Position numbers and translations under genes: made by a program. Of a stretch of DNA of 14,952 nucleotides, positions 6,295 through 13,367 are shown piece after piece (positions within the stretch are counted from its first letter, which is position 1; each line of letters begins with the position of its first letter). Location: contig CALUBX010000097.1 in the NCBI GenBank assembly GCA_943914405.1, positions 1 to 14,952 on the forward strand, read 5' to 3'. The stretch is from an uncultured Hyphomicrobiales bacterium. GTDB lineage: Bacteria; Pseudomonadota; Alphaproteobacteria; Rhizobiales; Rhizobiaceae. The notes beneath the pieces are model-generated. The model searched no databases. It saw only the letters and a list, made by a program, of their open reading frames with translations, and was not told the DNA's origin.

Positions 6295-7485
6295 ATGGCG
6301 GTAATCGGATCCGTCAGCCGTAGAGCGGCTGTGGCATTGGCAATGTCTTCGGCTCTCGCCGCTTGTTCGAGCGTCGAACACCAGTCGAAAATGGCATCCG
6401 CGCAGCCGTCGCCGTCTGAGGGTAAAGGCGTCGTACAATATAGCTCGGCTCTTCCCGTCGATCAGACACAGAGCAGCCAAGCTGCCGGTGCAACAGCGAC
6501 CGAGCAACCGACGATCATGGTCGCAAAGACAGCCCGCCTGCCGGTTCCCGTTCCAAATGCGACCGAAGCCGCTTCCGTTCAAACCGTCGCCATGGCATCG
6601 CCCACCATGCCGGCCGTCGTTCCATTCAAGCCGCAACCCATCGCCGCAGCCGTACAGCCTCCGGCTCTCTCGGCGACGCAACCGCTGACGCAAGCGGCAG
6701 CCACTGCTCCGGCGCAAGGCCGGCCGACTCAGGCGCAGGTGCAAGTGGCGTCCCTTTCGCCGGCCCCGCCTTTGCCGTCGAGCTTCTTCCCGCCTGTCCC
6801 CGCCACTCCAGGCACTGCGCCGGTGGCAACGACGGCGAGCCCGAAATCCGGCCGGCTTGTCTCTCCGCCTGTGGCGCCTGCCGTTGCAGCCGGGCAGATC
6901 TCGCCGGCAGCCGCCCAGGCCATCGCGCTTGATGAACAGCAGCCGACGCCGGACATGGCTGCGCTGCAGGCGGTGGTTCCGGTACAGTCCGTGGTGCCGA
7001 TCCCGCGCCCGGATACAAATACCCTCGCCTATGCAGCTCAACCCAAGACGGTTGCAGCCGTCAGCGCCATCGATCAGCGCATGGAGTTTCCACCGGCTCC
7101 AGGTGATCCCATTCCGTCAACGGCCTCGGGCGCGACGCCGGAGCTCTCCAAGCTCATCAAGCGCTACGCGGGCCTCTACGGCGTGCCGGAATCGCTAGTG
7201 CACCGCGTCGTGCATCGGGAGAGCAAGTATGATCCCAAGGCCTATCACAAGAACGGCTATTGGGGGCTTATGCAGATCAAGTACTCGACCGCAAAGTCCA
7301 TGGGTTATAGCGGTCCGCCGGAAGGCCTTCTGGACGCCGAGACCAACCTGAAATACGCGATCAAATACCTTCGTGGCGCGTGGCTGGTGGCCGACAACCA
7401 GAACGACAACGCCATCAAGCTCTATGCGCGCGGCTACTATCACGACGCAAAGCGCAAGGACATGCTTCAGGTCCTCGAGAAGTAG
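6295..7485 (+). CDS. lipoprotein lytic transglycosylase, SLT domain at C terminus
   Basis: A 396-residue predicted lipoprotein with three parts. Residues 1-24 are a lipoprotein signal ending in the lipobox LAAC, with Cys24 the lipidation site. Residues about 25-280 are a low-complexity Ala/Pro/Val/Thr/Gln-rich linker, likely disordered and able to span the periplasm. Residues 283-396 are a compact SLT domain with catalytic Glu309 (HRESKYDP) and the GLMQ motif (324-327); the usual YNAG motif is replaced by LYARGYYH. It should cleave glycan strands from a membrane tether. The ATG at 6295 has only a weak purine stretch ahead of it; possible upstream GTG and ATG codons run into stops. A loose promoter candidate, TTGTCG with TAATGA 17 bases on, lies at about 6208-6236. 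The gene ends one base before the stop codon of the converging hydrolase gene. Confidence 0.9.
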   Translation: MAVIGSVSRRAAVALAMSSALAACSSVEHQSKMASAQPSPSEGKGVVQYSSALPVDQTQSSQAAGATATEQPTIMVAKTARLPVPVPNATEAASVQTVAMASPTMPAVVPFKPQPIAAAVQPPALSATQPLTQAAATAPAQGRPTQAQVQVASLSPAPPLPSSFFPPVPATPGTAPVATTASPKSGRLVSPPVAPAVAAGQISPAAAQAIALDEQQPTPDMAALQAVVPVQSVVPIPRPDTNTLAYAAQPKTVAAVSAIDQRMEFPPAPGDPIPSTASGATPELSKLIKRYAGLYGVPESLVHRVVHRESKYDPKAYHKNGYWGLMQIKYSTAKSMGYSGPPEGLLDAETNLKYAIKYLRGAWLVADNQNDNAIKLYARGYYHDAKRKDMLQVLEK

Positions 7486-7486
7486 C

Positions 7487-8842
7487 CTAATCCTCGGTTC
7501 CGGTTGCCTTGACCACTGCGGCAACCAGCGGACTGATGTCGTAGCGGTTCCAGGAGGGCGTCAGCCCGAGCCTCACCACCACCAGATCCAGCGCCGGATT
7601 GATGGCGATCGTCTGTCCGTCATGACCCTGAATGAGGAATGTCCCCGGCGGCAGCAGGCGATTGTCCGGCGACGGCAGCCATGTCTGCATCTGCGAATAG
7701 CGGCCGCCGGAATGGCCATTGGGGATCTGCATCAGTTGTGTAAATCCCTCAGGAAGAAGCCGTTTTCCTTGCCAAACTCCGTCCTGTGCCAGAAAGAGCG
7801 CGAACCGGGCCCAGTCCCGGGCGGTGGCATAGAGATAGGAACTGCCGGCGAACGTCCCCTTGGCATCGGCTTCCAGCGTGGCGCTTTGCATGCCGAGTGG
7901 GTCAAACAGCGCGCGACGCGGATAGCTCCGCGCCTCCTCAGGATCCTTCACCGCGTTCATCCAGATCCGGGACAAGAGGACGGCCGTCCCGGAGGAATAA
8001 TGGAAGCGGGAACCGGGCGCCGACGTCAACGGCACTGACGCTGCAAAGCCGGCCATGTCATCTTCCAGATAAAGCATGCGCGTCACGTCGGCGACGGTGC
8101 CGTAATCCTCGTCGAAGGCCAACCCGTCCTCCATCGCGAGCAGATTGGCGACCGTAATGTCGCGGCGGCCGTCCCCATGCCATTGAGGAAACAAATCGCG
8201 GTCGCTGAGCGAAAGTCGGCCTTCTGCGATGACCCGGCCCAGAATGGTCGCGTTGACCGTCTTGGTCATCGACCACCCCAGTAAGGGCACATCCCTGCTG
8301 AAACCAGGCGCATACGCCTCTCCGACAATGCGCCCATTCTTGACGACCACAACGGCGCGCATCCCGTCGCCTACTAAAGCGCTGTCTGAAAGAAGGTCTG
8401 CAATAGGCTGACTTGACTCGATTTCTTCGCCGTTCGGCCAAAGCCCCGTCGCCCGCGCAATCGGTTCAGTCTTTGGACTTGGCGTTGCCGCAGCGCCATC
8501 GTCGGGCCGGCTGGTGACGGCGCAGCCGAGATCGCCTCGATAGACCGCGTCACTGCCCGCGATGAACCCCAGCAGCGCCGCGTGGACCCGCGCCCTCTGA
8601 TGATCCACGCTGACCCGCATCAGCCGCAGAAGCGGATTGCCCGGCGCCTGCACGTCCGTGGCAAGCACATCGTCAGAATCCCGCCCGGCAACGAAAACGT
8701 TCGAACAGACGATCTTGGCGGCATAGCCGCTTCCCACGCGCAGAAGCTCGGGCGGCCGCGCAACGAGCCAAGCCGTTCCGCCAACCATCACCACCAACAG
8801 CACGAGGAAAAGAATTTTCAAGCCATGGACAAGGTGGCGCAT
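7487..8842 (-). CDS. membrane-anchored serine hydrolase, class C beta-lactamase/esterase family (PF00144)
   Basis: A 451-residue protein with an N-terminal membrane anchor or uncleaved signal (about residues 8-28) and a periplasmic hydrolase domain. The nucleophile motif S-x-x-K is SMTK (191-194). The second motif is YSS (282-284) rather than the Tyr-x-Asn of class C beta-lactamases, as in NylB/EstB-type esterases and amidases. The third motif region is GHDGQ (406-410). True beta-lactamase activity is therefore unlikely; an esterase, carboxypeptidase-like or dimer-hydrolase role fits better. About 160 residues before the nucleophile, including two or three cysteines, are longer than in simple family members. 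The ATG at 8842 was chosen because GAGGAG lies seven bases upstream and the next residues form the anchor; an in-frame ATG at 8908 would add 22 polar residues. It is divergent from btaA, with 157 bases between the starts. Confidence 0.85.
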   Translation of the reverse strand: MRHLVHGLKILFLVLLVVMVGGTAWLVARPPELLRVGSGYAAKIVCSNVFVAGRDSDDVLATDVQAPGNPLLRLMRVSVDHQRARVHAALLGFIAGSDAVYRGDLGCAVTSRPDDGAAATPSPKTEPIARATGLWPNGEEIESSQPIADLLSDSALVGDGMRAVVVVKNGRIVGEAYAPGFSRDVPLLGWSMTKTVNATILGRVIAEGRLSLSDRDLFPQWHGDGRRDITVANLLAMEDGLAFDEDYGTVADVTRMLYLEDDMAGFAASVPLTSAPGSRFHYSSGTAVLLSRIWMNAVKDPEEARSYPRRALFDPLGMQSATLEADAKGTFAGSSYLYATARDWARFALFLAQDGVWQGKRLLPEGFTQLMQIPNGHSGGRYSQMQTWLPSPDNRLLPPGTFLIQGHDGQTIAINPALDLVVVRLGLTPSWNRYDISPLVAAVVKATGTED

Positions 8843-8920
8843 GCGGTACTCCTCGAAGCGGACGCCACAAAAGCAGGTTTGGTCGTCGCGGGGAAGAGCG
8901 AAGCACACGTAGGGTTGTCA

Positions 8921-8932
8921 GCTGTGCACAGC
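8921..8932. promoter_or_regulatory. 12-base perfect palindrome between the divergent hydrolase and btaA genes
   Basis: GCTGTGCACAGC reads the same on both strands. It lies 79 bases upstream of the hydrolase ATG and 68 bases upstream of the btaA ATG, one base before the Pho-box-like repeat. It is a plausible site for a dimeric regulator acting on either gene. No known consensus is claimed. Confidence 0.35.
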
Positions 8933-8933
8933 G

Positions 8934-8965
8934 CCGTCATCAGCCTGTAGTACACCGGGTCTAAA
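8934..8965 (+). promoter_or_regulatory. candidate Pho box and -10 box of btaAB
   Basis: CCGTCAT, a four-base spacer CAGC and CTGTAGT (8934-8951) follow the 7-4-7 layout of a PhoB binding site and match 11 of the 14 repeat positions of the consensus CTGTCAT-N4-CTGTCAT. Eight bases further on, TCTAAA (8960-8965) could be the -10 box, close to the spacing usual for PhoB-activated promoters, where the Pho box stands in for the -35. The btaA start codon is 34 bases downstream. Phosphate-starvation control of betaine-lipid genes by PhoB is established in Sinorhizobium meliloti; this particular site is my inference. Confidence 0.5.
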
Positions 8966-8999
8966 CGCGTCGAAACCCAAAAACGGACGGGGATTCGAC

Positions 9000-10247
9000 A
9001 TGGCCGACATCGCACAGGAAGCTGGATTTCGGAAAAACCATAAGCTGAGAGAGGCACTTCTTCAGCACAAGGCGCTGTCGCGCAAAGGTCTCTCGGAGCG
9101 GCTGTTCGGGCTTCTGTTTTCCGGCCTTGTCTATCCTCAGATCTGGGAGGATCCCGAGGTCGATATGGCTGGCATGGGAGATCTTGAAAGCCTGTCGATC
9201 GTCACGATCGCGTCCGGCGGCTGTAACATGCTGGCCTATCTCTCCCGTTCGCCAAAGCGCATCGACGTCGTGGATCTGAACCCGCACCACGTGGCTTTGA
9301 ACCGGCTAAAGCTTGCGGCCTTCCGCCATCTGCCCAGCCATAGCGACGTGGTCCGCCTCCTCGGCATGGCCGGCATTGCCTCCAATGCCAAGAGCTTCGA
9401 CCTCTTCATCGCGCCGCATCTCGACCCCGTCACACGCAGCTATTGGCAGAAGCGGACACTTTTGGGCCGCCGCCGCATCTCCGCCTTCAACCGCAATATC
9501 TGCAGGACCGGCCTGCTTGGCCGCTTCATTGGCACCGGCCACCTGATCGCCCGCCTCCACGGCGTCGATCTCAAGGACATGTTGAAGGCGGGCTCGATCC
9601 GCGAACAGCGCCTTTTCTTCGACAGAGAGGTCGCGCCGCTTTTCGACAAGCCGCTCATCCGCTGGATCACGGCTCGCAAAAGTTCGCTTTTCGGGCTCGG
9701 CATTCCGCCGCAGCAATATGACGAACTGGCAGGCCTTGCCGCGGATGGATCCATGGCCTCGGTTCTGCGCCAGCGGCTGGAGAAGCTCGCATGCCACTTC
9801 CCGCTTCGCGAAAACTACTTTGCCTGGCAGGCCTTCGGCCGCCGCTATCCGAGCGCCAATGAAGGCAGCCTGCCTACCTATCTCAAGGCCGAGAACTACC
9901 GGGCGATCCGCAACAATACCGACCGGGTAAATGTCCACCATTCCAGCTTCACGGAACTTCTTCGGCAGAAGCCGGCGAGCTCCGTCGATCGCTACGTGCT
10001 TCTCGACGCCCAGGACTGGATGACGCAGGAGCAACTCGACGAGCTCTGGACGGAGATCACCCGGACGGCTGCGCCGGGCGCTCGCGTGATCTTCCGCACC
10101 GCGGCTGAGAAGAGCATTCTCGAACATCGCCTGTCGCCAAGGCTCCTGGGGCAATGGTCCTATCTTGAGACCAGATCCCAGGAACTCACTATGCAGGACC
10201 GGTCCGCGATCTATGGCGGCTTCCACATCTACCTCAGGAAGGACTGA
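9000..10247 (+). CDS. btaA: S-adenosylmethionine:diacylglycerol 3-amino-3-carboxypropyltransferase
   Basis: A 415-residue enzyme, first of two for the betaine lipid diacylglyceryl-N,N,N-trimethylhomoserine (DGTS). It transfers the 3-amino-3-carboxypropyl group of SAM to diacylglycerol, forming diacylglycerylhomoserine. Family marks (DUF3419/BtaA) are the N-terminal segment LVYPQIWEDPEVD (43-55), the SAM-binding TIASGGCNMLAYL (69-81) with the acidic VVDLNPHH strand end (90-97), and a C-terminal methyltransferase-like half containing VLLDAQDWM. There is no signal peptide; it should work at the inner membrane surface where diacylglycerol lies. The ATG has a GGGGA ribosome-binding sequence. The stop codon lies five bases before the GTG of btaB, so the two are co-translated. 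A Pho-box candidate is just upstream. Confidence 0.95.
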   Translation: MADIAQEAGFRKNHKLREALLQHKALSRKGLSERLFGLLFSGLVYPQIWEDPEVDMAGMGDLESLSIVTIASGGCNMLAYLSRSPKRIDVVDLNPHHVALNRLKLAAFRHLPSHSDVVRLLGMAGIASNAKSFDLFIAPHLDPVTRSYWQKRTLLGRRRISAFNRNICRTGLLGRFIGTGHLIARLHGVDLKDMLKAGSIREQRLFFDREVAPLFDKPLIRWITARKSSLFGLGIPPQQYDELAGLAADGSMASVLRQRLEKLACHFPLRENYFAWQAFGRRYPSANEGSLPTYLKAENYRAIRNNTDRVNVHHSSFTELLRQKPASSVDRYVLLDAQDWMTQEQLDELWTEITRTAAPGARVIFRTAAEKSILEHRLSPRLLGQWSYLETRSQELTMQDRSAIYGGFHIYLRKD

Positions 10248-10252
10248 AGCTC

Positions 10253-10909
10253 GTGAGTTCGGTTCAGACAGGGTTCGACCAGGCGGAGCAGATGGACCGC
10301 ATGTACCGCTATCAGCGGCACATTTACGACCTCACGCGGAAGTATTACCTGCTCGGGCGCGACCGGACGATCGAGGGCCTGGCGCTCGCCCCGCACCAAA
10401 GCCTCCTGGAAATCGGCTGCGGCACAGGCCGTAATCTTCTTCTCGCCCATAGGCACTATCCGGAAGCCTCTCTTTTCGGTTTGGACATCTCCGCCAATAT
10501 GCTCGCAACCGCCCGTGTCAATTTCCGCGGACTGAAGGCGCAGCCGGTTCTTGAGGTGGGTGACGCGACGACATTCGAGAGCCGGATGTTTGGACGGGAC
10601 GGTTTCGACAGGATCCTTATATCCTACGCCCTGTCGATGATACCGGACTGGGAAAAGGCGCTTGATTCGGCCCTTGCGGCACTGGTGCCGGGCGGATCGA
10701 TGCATATCGTCGATTTCGGGCAGCAGGAGCACCTACCCCAGTGGTTCGGTACGGCGCTCAAAGCCTGGCTTGCTCGCTTTCACGTTACCCCACGCGAACG
10801 GCTCCGGGAAGCGCTGGAAGATCGGCTCGCAGGCGCCGATGCGGACATGATTTTCCAGGACCTGTTTGGCGGCTATGCCTGGTATGCCGTCGTCCGGCGG
10901 CGGCGCTGA
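10253..10909 (+). CDS. btaB: diacylglycerylhomoserine N-methyltransferase
   Basis: A 218-residue SAM-dependent methyltransferase that adds three methyl groups to the amino group of diacylglycerylhomoserine, completing the betaine lipid DGTS. Motif I is LLEIGCGTGRN (51-61), followed by the acidic residue ending strand 2 in LFGLDIS (Asp78). A typical motif IV/post region is DRILISYALSMIPDWEKAL. The class I Rossmann fold is full length with no membrane segment. The start is GTG at 10253, preceded by AGGAAGGA at the end of btaA. The five-base gap to btaA and the pathway partnership make the assignment firm; alone it could be mistaken for a generic or phosphatidylethanolamine methyltransferase. 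Confidence 0.93.
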   Translation: MSSVQTGFDQAEQMDRMYRYQRHIYDLTRKYYLLGRDRTIEGLALAPHQSLLEIGCGTGRNLLLAHRHYPEASLFGLDISANMLATARVNFRGLKAQPVLEVGDATTFESRMFGRDGFDRILISYALSMIPDWEKALDSALAALVPGGSMHIVDFGQQEHLPQWFGTALKAWLARFHVTPRERLREALEDRLAGADADMIFQDLFGGYAWYAVVRRRR

Positions 10910-10915
10910 CTCGGC

Positions 10916-10956
10916 GCGTAAAAGAATTTCAGCTTGCTCTAACCGTTTTTTTACGC
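10916..10956 (+). repeat. inverted repeat downstream of btaB
   Basis: GCGTAAAA (10916-10923) and TTTTACGC (10949-10956) are perfect 8-base arms 25 bases apart, starting 7 bases after the btaB stop. The long loop and lack of a following T tract make it a weak terminator. It may instead flank promoter sequence for the lysozyme-like gene: a TTGCTC at 10934-10939 lies between the arms. Confidence 0.3.
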
Positions 10957-11045
10957 CGTTATGGTGAAGATGAGGTTCACGCCTCGTCAGTCATTCATTT
11001 GCTGGCCTCGGAGGCTTCCTGCAGGGCATCACACGAGACATCTCC

Positions 11046-11948
11046 ATGCCACGGCTCCTCTTGGTTCTTCTGTCTGTCGCCATGCTCGCCACTGCCTGCA
11101 CCTCGACCGACTATGACTTGATGAAGACGTCCTCCATCGGGAAGACGAAATTCAAGGACAACGACCCGCAGGACTTCGGCAAGGACCATCCCGGGCGCCA
11201 CGAGATCCATGGCATCGACCTTTCCAAATGGAATGGCGGCGACATCGACTGGCCGAAGGTAAAGAAATCCGGCATCTCCTTCGTCTTCGTCAAGGCCACG
11301 GAAGGCAAGGACCGTATCGATCCGACCTTCGAAAAGAACTGGCGCAGCGCCGCCGCTGTCGGCATTCCCTACGCGCCCTACCACTTCTACTACTTCTGCT
11401 CGACGCCTGACGAGCAGGCCGACTGGTTCATCTCCAACGTTCCGAAGGCTTCAATGCAGCTGCCGCCGGTGCTGGACGTGGAATGGAACCATGCATCCAA
11501 GACCTGCCGCACGCGCCCCGATCCGGAAACGGTACGCGCATCGATGAAGCGGTTCATGGACCGGCTGGAGGCCTATTACGGCAAGCGGCCGATCATCTAC
11601 ACCTCGGTCGATTTCCACCGCGACAACCTCGTCGGCGCCTTCAACGACTATCATTTCTGGGTCCGCTCGGTGGCCGCCCATCCGGCGAAGATCTATTCTG
11701 ACCGCCGCTGGGTCTTCTGGCAGTACACGGCAACCGGCGTGGTACCCGGTCTGAAGGGCCAAACGGACATCAACGTGTTCGCGGGCTCCGCCAAAAACTG
11801 GAAGAGCTGGGTGGCGGCCGTCAGCCGGCCCGCTCCGACCGCGATCGCGGAGAACCAGCCTTTGCCAGCTCAAGCCAGCACGCTCGCCTATAGCAGTGAG
11901 CAGCAGACGGAATTCGCGAACGCGCCGCCGTCCGAGATCGCGCAGTAG
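11046..11948 (+). CDS. GH25 family lysozyme-like lipoprotein
   Basis: A 300-residue predicted lipoprotein muramidase. The signal peptide ends in the lipobox LATAC, with Cys18 the lipid site. The GH25 beta/alpha barrel covers about residues 54-255. Key acidic residues are Asp58 (HGIDLSKWN), the DVE pair Asp144 and Glu146 (PPVLDVEWN), and Asp241 in QTDINVF; FWQYTATG (225-231) is the usual barrel-closing segment. GH25 enzymes hydrolyse the MurNAc-GlcNAc bond with water, unlike the transglycosylases nearby. Cys118 and Cys154 may pair. The last 45 residues are an Ala/Pro/Gln-rich tail. The 136-base gap after btaB may hold its own promoter. Only a weak GAGA-type ribosome-binding sequence precedes the ATG, but the signal peptide starts exactly here. 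Confidence 0.9.
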   Translation: MPRLLLVLLSVAMLATACTSTDYDLMKTSSIGKTKFKDNDPQDFGKDHPGRHEIHGIDLSKWNGGDIDWPKVKKSGISFVFVKATEGKDRIDPTFEKNWRSAAAVGIPYAPYHFYYFCSTPDEQADWFISNVPKASMQLPPVLDVEWNHASKTCRTRPDPETVRASMKRFMDRLEAYYGKRPIIYTSVDFHRDNLVGAFNDYHFWVRSVAAHPAKIYSDRRWVFWQYTATGVVPGLKGQTDINVFAGSAKNWKSWVAAVSRPAPTAIAENQPLPAQASTLAYSSEQQTEFANAPPSEIAQ

Positions 11949-12059
11949 CGTCTGGCAATCGATAAGCGCTTGCGATAAAAGCGGGCTGGCTTGCTTCCGG
12001 ACCCTTTTTCCGATCGTCATCATGAGCAGGCTGTCCTCATCGTGACGCTAGGAGCGCCA

Positions 12060-13262
12060 ATGTCCCTGACCCTTCTGAATCGTTTTGCCTGTGGCTTGCT
12101 TGTGGCCTCAGCCCTTTCCTCGACTGCGCTGGCGCAGGCCCAGCAGCCGGCCTGCGGCGGCGACCTCGCCGCCTTCCTGCAAGGAGTGAAGGCTGAAGCA
12201 GTGGCGCAAGGTGTTCCGGCCGAGGCCGCGGACCGTGCGCTCGAAGGCGCGCAGATCGACCAGAAGGTCTTGTCGCGCGACCGCGCCCAGGGCGTCTTCC
12301 GCCAGACCTTCCTGGAATTCTCTCAGCGCACCGTCAGCCAGGCCCGACTGGACATCGGCCGCCAGAAGATGAAGCAGTATGCCGAGGTCTTCGATCGCGC
12401 TCAGAACGAGTTCGGTGTCGCGCCGGGCGTGATCACCGCCTTCTGGGCGATGGAAACGGATTTCGGCTCCGTTCAGGGCGATTTCAACACCCGCAATGCG
12501 CTGGTGACCCTGTCGCATGACTGCCGCCGTCCTCAACTCTTCCGGCCGCAGCTGATCGCCTTGATCGAAATGGTGCAGCACGGCGACCTCAACCCCGCCA
12601 CCAATACCGGCGCATGGGCGGGCGAAATCGGACAGGTCCAGATGCTGCCCGAGGACATCATCGCGCACGGCGTCGACGGCGACGGCGACGGCCATATCAA
12701 CGTCAAGACCAGCTCGCCCGACGCCATCCTGACGGCGGCCAAGTTCATCCAGAGCATGGGCTTCAAGCCGGGCCAGCCCTGGATCCAGGAGGTGACGCTG
12801 CCGGAAAACCTTCCCTGGGAAAAGAGCGGGCTCGGCAACGAGATCCCCGCAAGCCAGTGGTTCAGCTTCGGTGTGACGCCGCGCGACGGAAACACCCAGT
12901 TCGGCGATCTTCCCGCAGCCCTGGTGCTGCCGCAGGGCCGCAAGGGTCCTGCCTTCCTGACCTATCCGAACTTCAACATCTATCTTCAGTGGAACCAGTC
13001 GTTCATCTACACGACCTCGGCGGCGTATTTTGCGACGCGCCTGTCTGGCGCTCCTCCCTACCAGAAGGGCAATCCGGAACAGGGGCTCGACGACGCCGGC
13101 ATGAAAGCACTCCAAACCAAGCTCGAAGCCCTCGGCCATGACATCGGCAAAGTCGACGGTATCCTCGGCTCCGGCACCCGCGTGGCTGTCCAGAAGGAGC
13201 AGGCGCGGCTGGGGCTTCCAGCCGACGGATGGCCGACGCAAGCTCTGCTTTCCGCGCTCTAA
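12060..13262 (+). CDS. MltB-type lytic murein transglycosylase (SLT_2/GH103) with peptidoglycan-binding domain
   Basis: A 400-residue exported enzyme predicted to cleave glycan strands non-hydrolytically. The signal peptide spans about residues 1-26 (cleavage after ALA or AQA) and has no lipobox, so it is soluble in the periplasm, unlike E. coli MltB. The SLT_2 domain covers about residues 33-330, with the catalytic glutamate Glu132 in AMETDFG. GAWAGEIGQVQMLPEDI (184-200) matches the family's AWAGxxGQxQ motif. An Asp-rich loop, DGDGDGH (206-212), resembles the EF-hand-like calcium site known in E. coli Slt35. A PG_binding_1 domain occupies about 343-400. The ATG at 12060 has AGGAG six to seven bases upstream; an earlier in-frame ATG at 11991 would spoil the signal peptide. 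A GC-rich hairpin follows the stop codon. Confidence 0.93.
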   Translation: MSLTLLNRFACGLLVASALSSTALAQAQQPACGGDLAAFLQGVKAEAVAQGVPAEAADRALEGAQIDQKVLSRDRAQGVFRQTFLEFSQRTVSQARLDIGRQKMKQYAEVFDRAQNEFGVAPGVITAFWAMETDFGSVQGDFNTRNALVTLSHDCRRPQLFRPQLIALIEMVQHGDLNPATNTGAWAGEIGQVQMLPEDIIAHGVDGDGDGHINVKTSSPDAILTAAKFIQSMGFKPGQPWIQEVTLPENLPWEKSGLGNEIPASQWFSFGVTPRDGNTQFGDLPAALVLPQGRKGPAFLTYPNFNIYLQWNQSFIYTTSAAYFATRLSGAPPYQKGNPEQGLDDAGMKALQTKLEALGHDIGKVDGILGSGTRVAVQKEQARLGLPADGWPTQALLSAL

Positions 13263-13289
13263 GCACAACGCCGACGCTGACGCCGACTG

Positions 13290-13316
13290 CCGCCACCTGC
13301 GATTTTCGGGTGGCGG
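13290..13316 (+). terminator. hairpin after the MltB-type gene
   Basis: CCGCCACC and GGTGGCGG form a perfect 8-base stem, extendable inward by a T-G and a G-C pair, with a seven-base loop of CGATTTT. It starts 28 bases after the stop codon. No T tract follows, so it may act as a weak terminator or message-end stabiliser before the transporter gene. Confidence 0.45.
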
Positions 13317-13367
13317 TTGCAGGGCCGGGCGGCTATGGCTGCGTCCTCAATCGCCCGGGGATTCTGC

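Noticed and set aside
6229..7041. Minus-strand Arg/Gly-rich open frame opposite the transglycosylase linker
   Set aside because: Arises from the repetitive Ala/Pro codons of the low-complexity linker on the other strand.
9306..10226. Minus-strand open frame opposite btaA
   Set aside because: Shadow of btaA; charged, low-information product with no motifs.
11968..11985. Short CGCTT/AAGCG stem after the GH25 gene as a terminator
   Set aside because: Only five pairs with a seven-base loop and no following T tract.
12108..13268. Long minus-strand open frame opposite the MltB-type gene
   Set aside because: Antisense shadow of a gene with a signal peptide, catalytic glutamate and binding domain; no ribosome-binding site or recognisable domain of its own.
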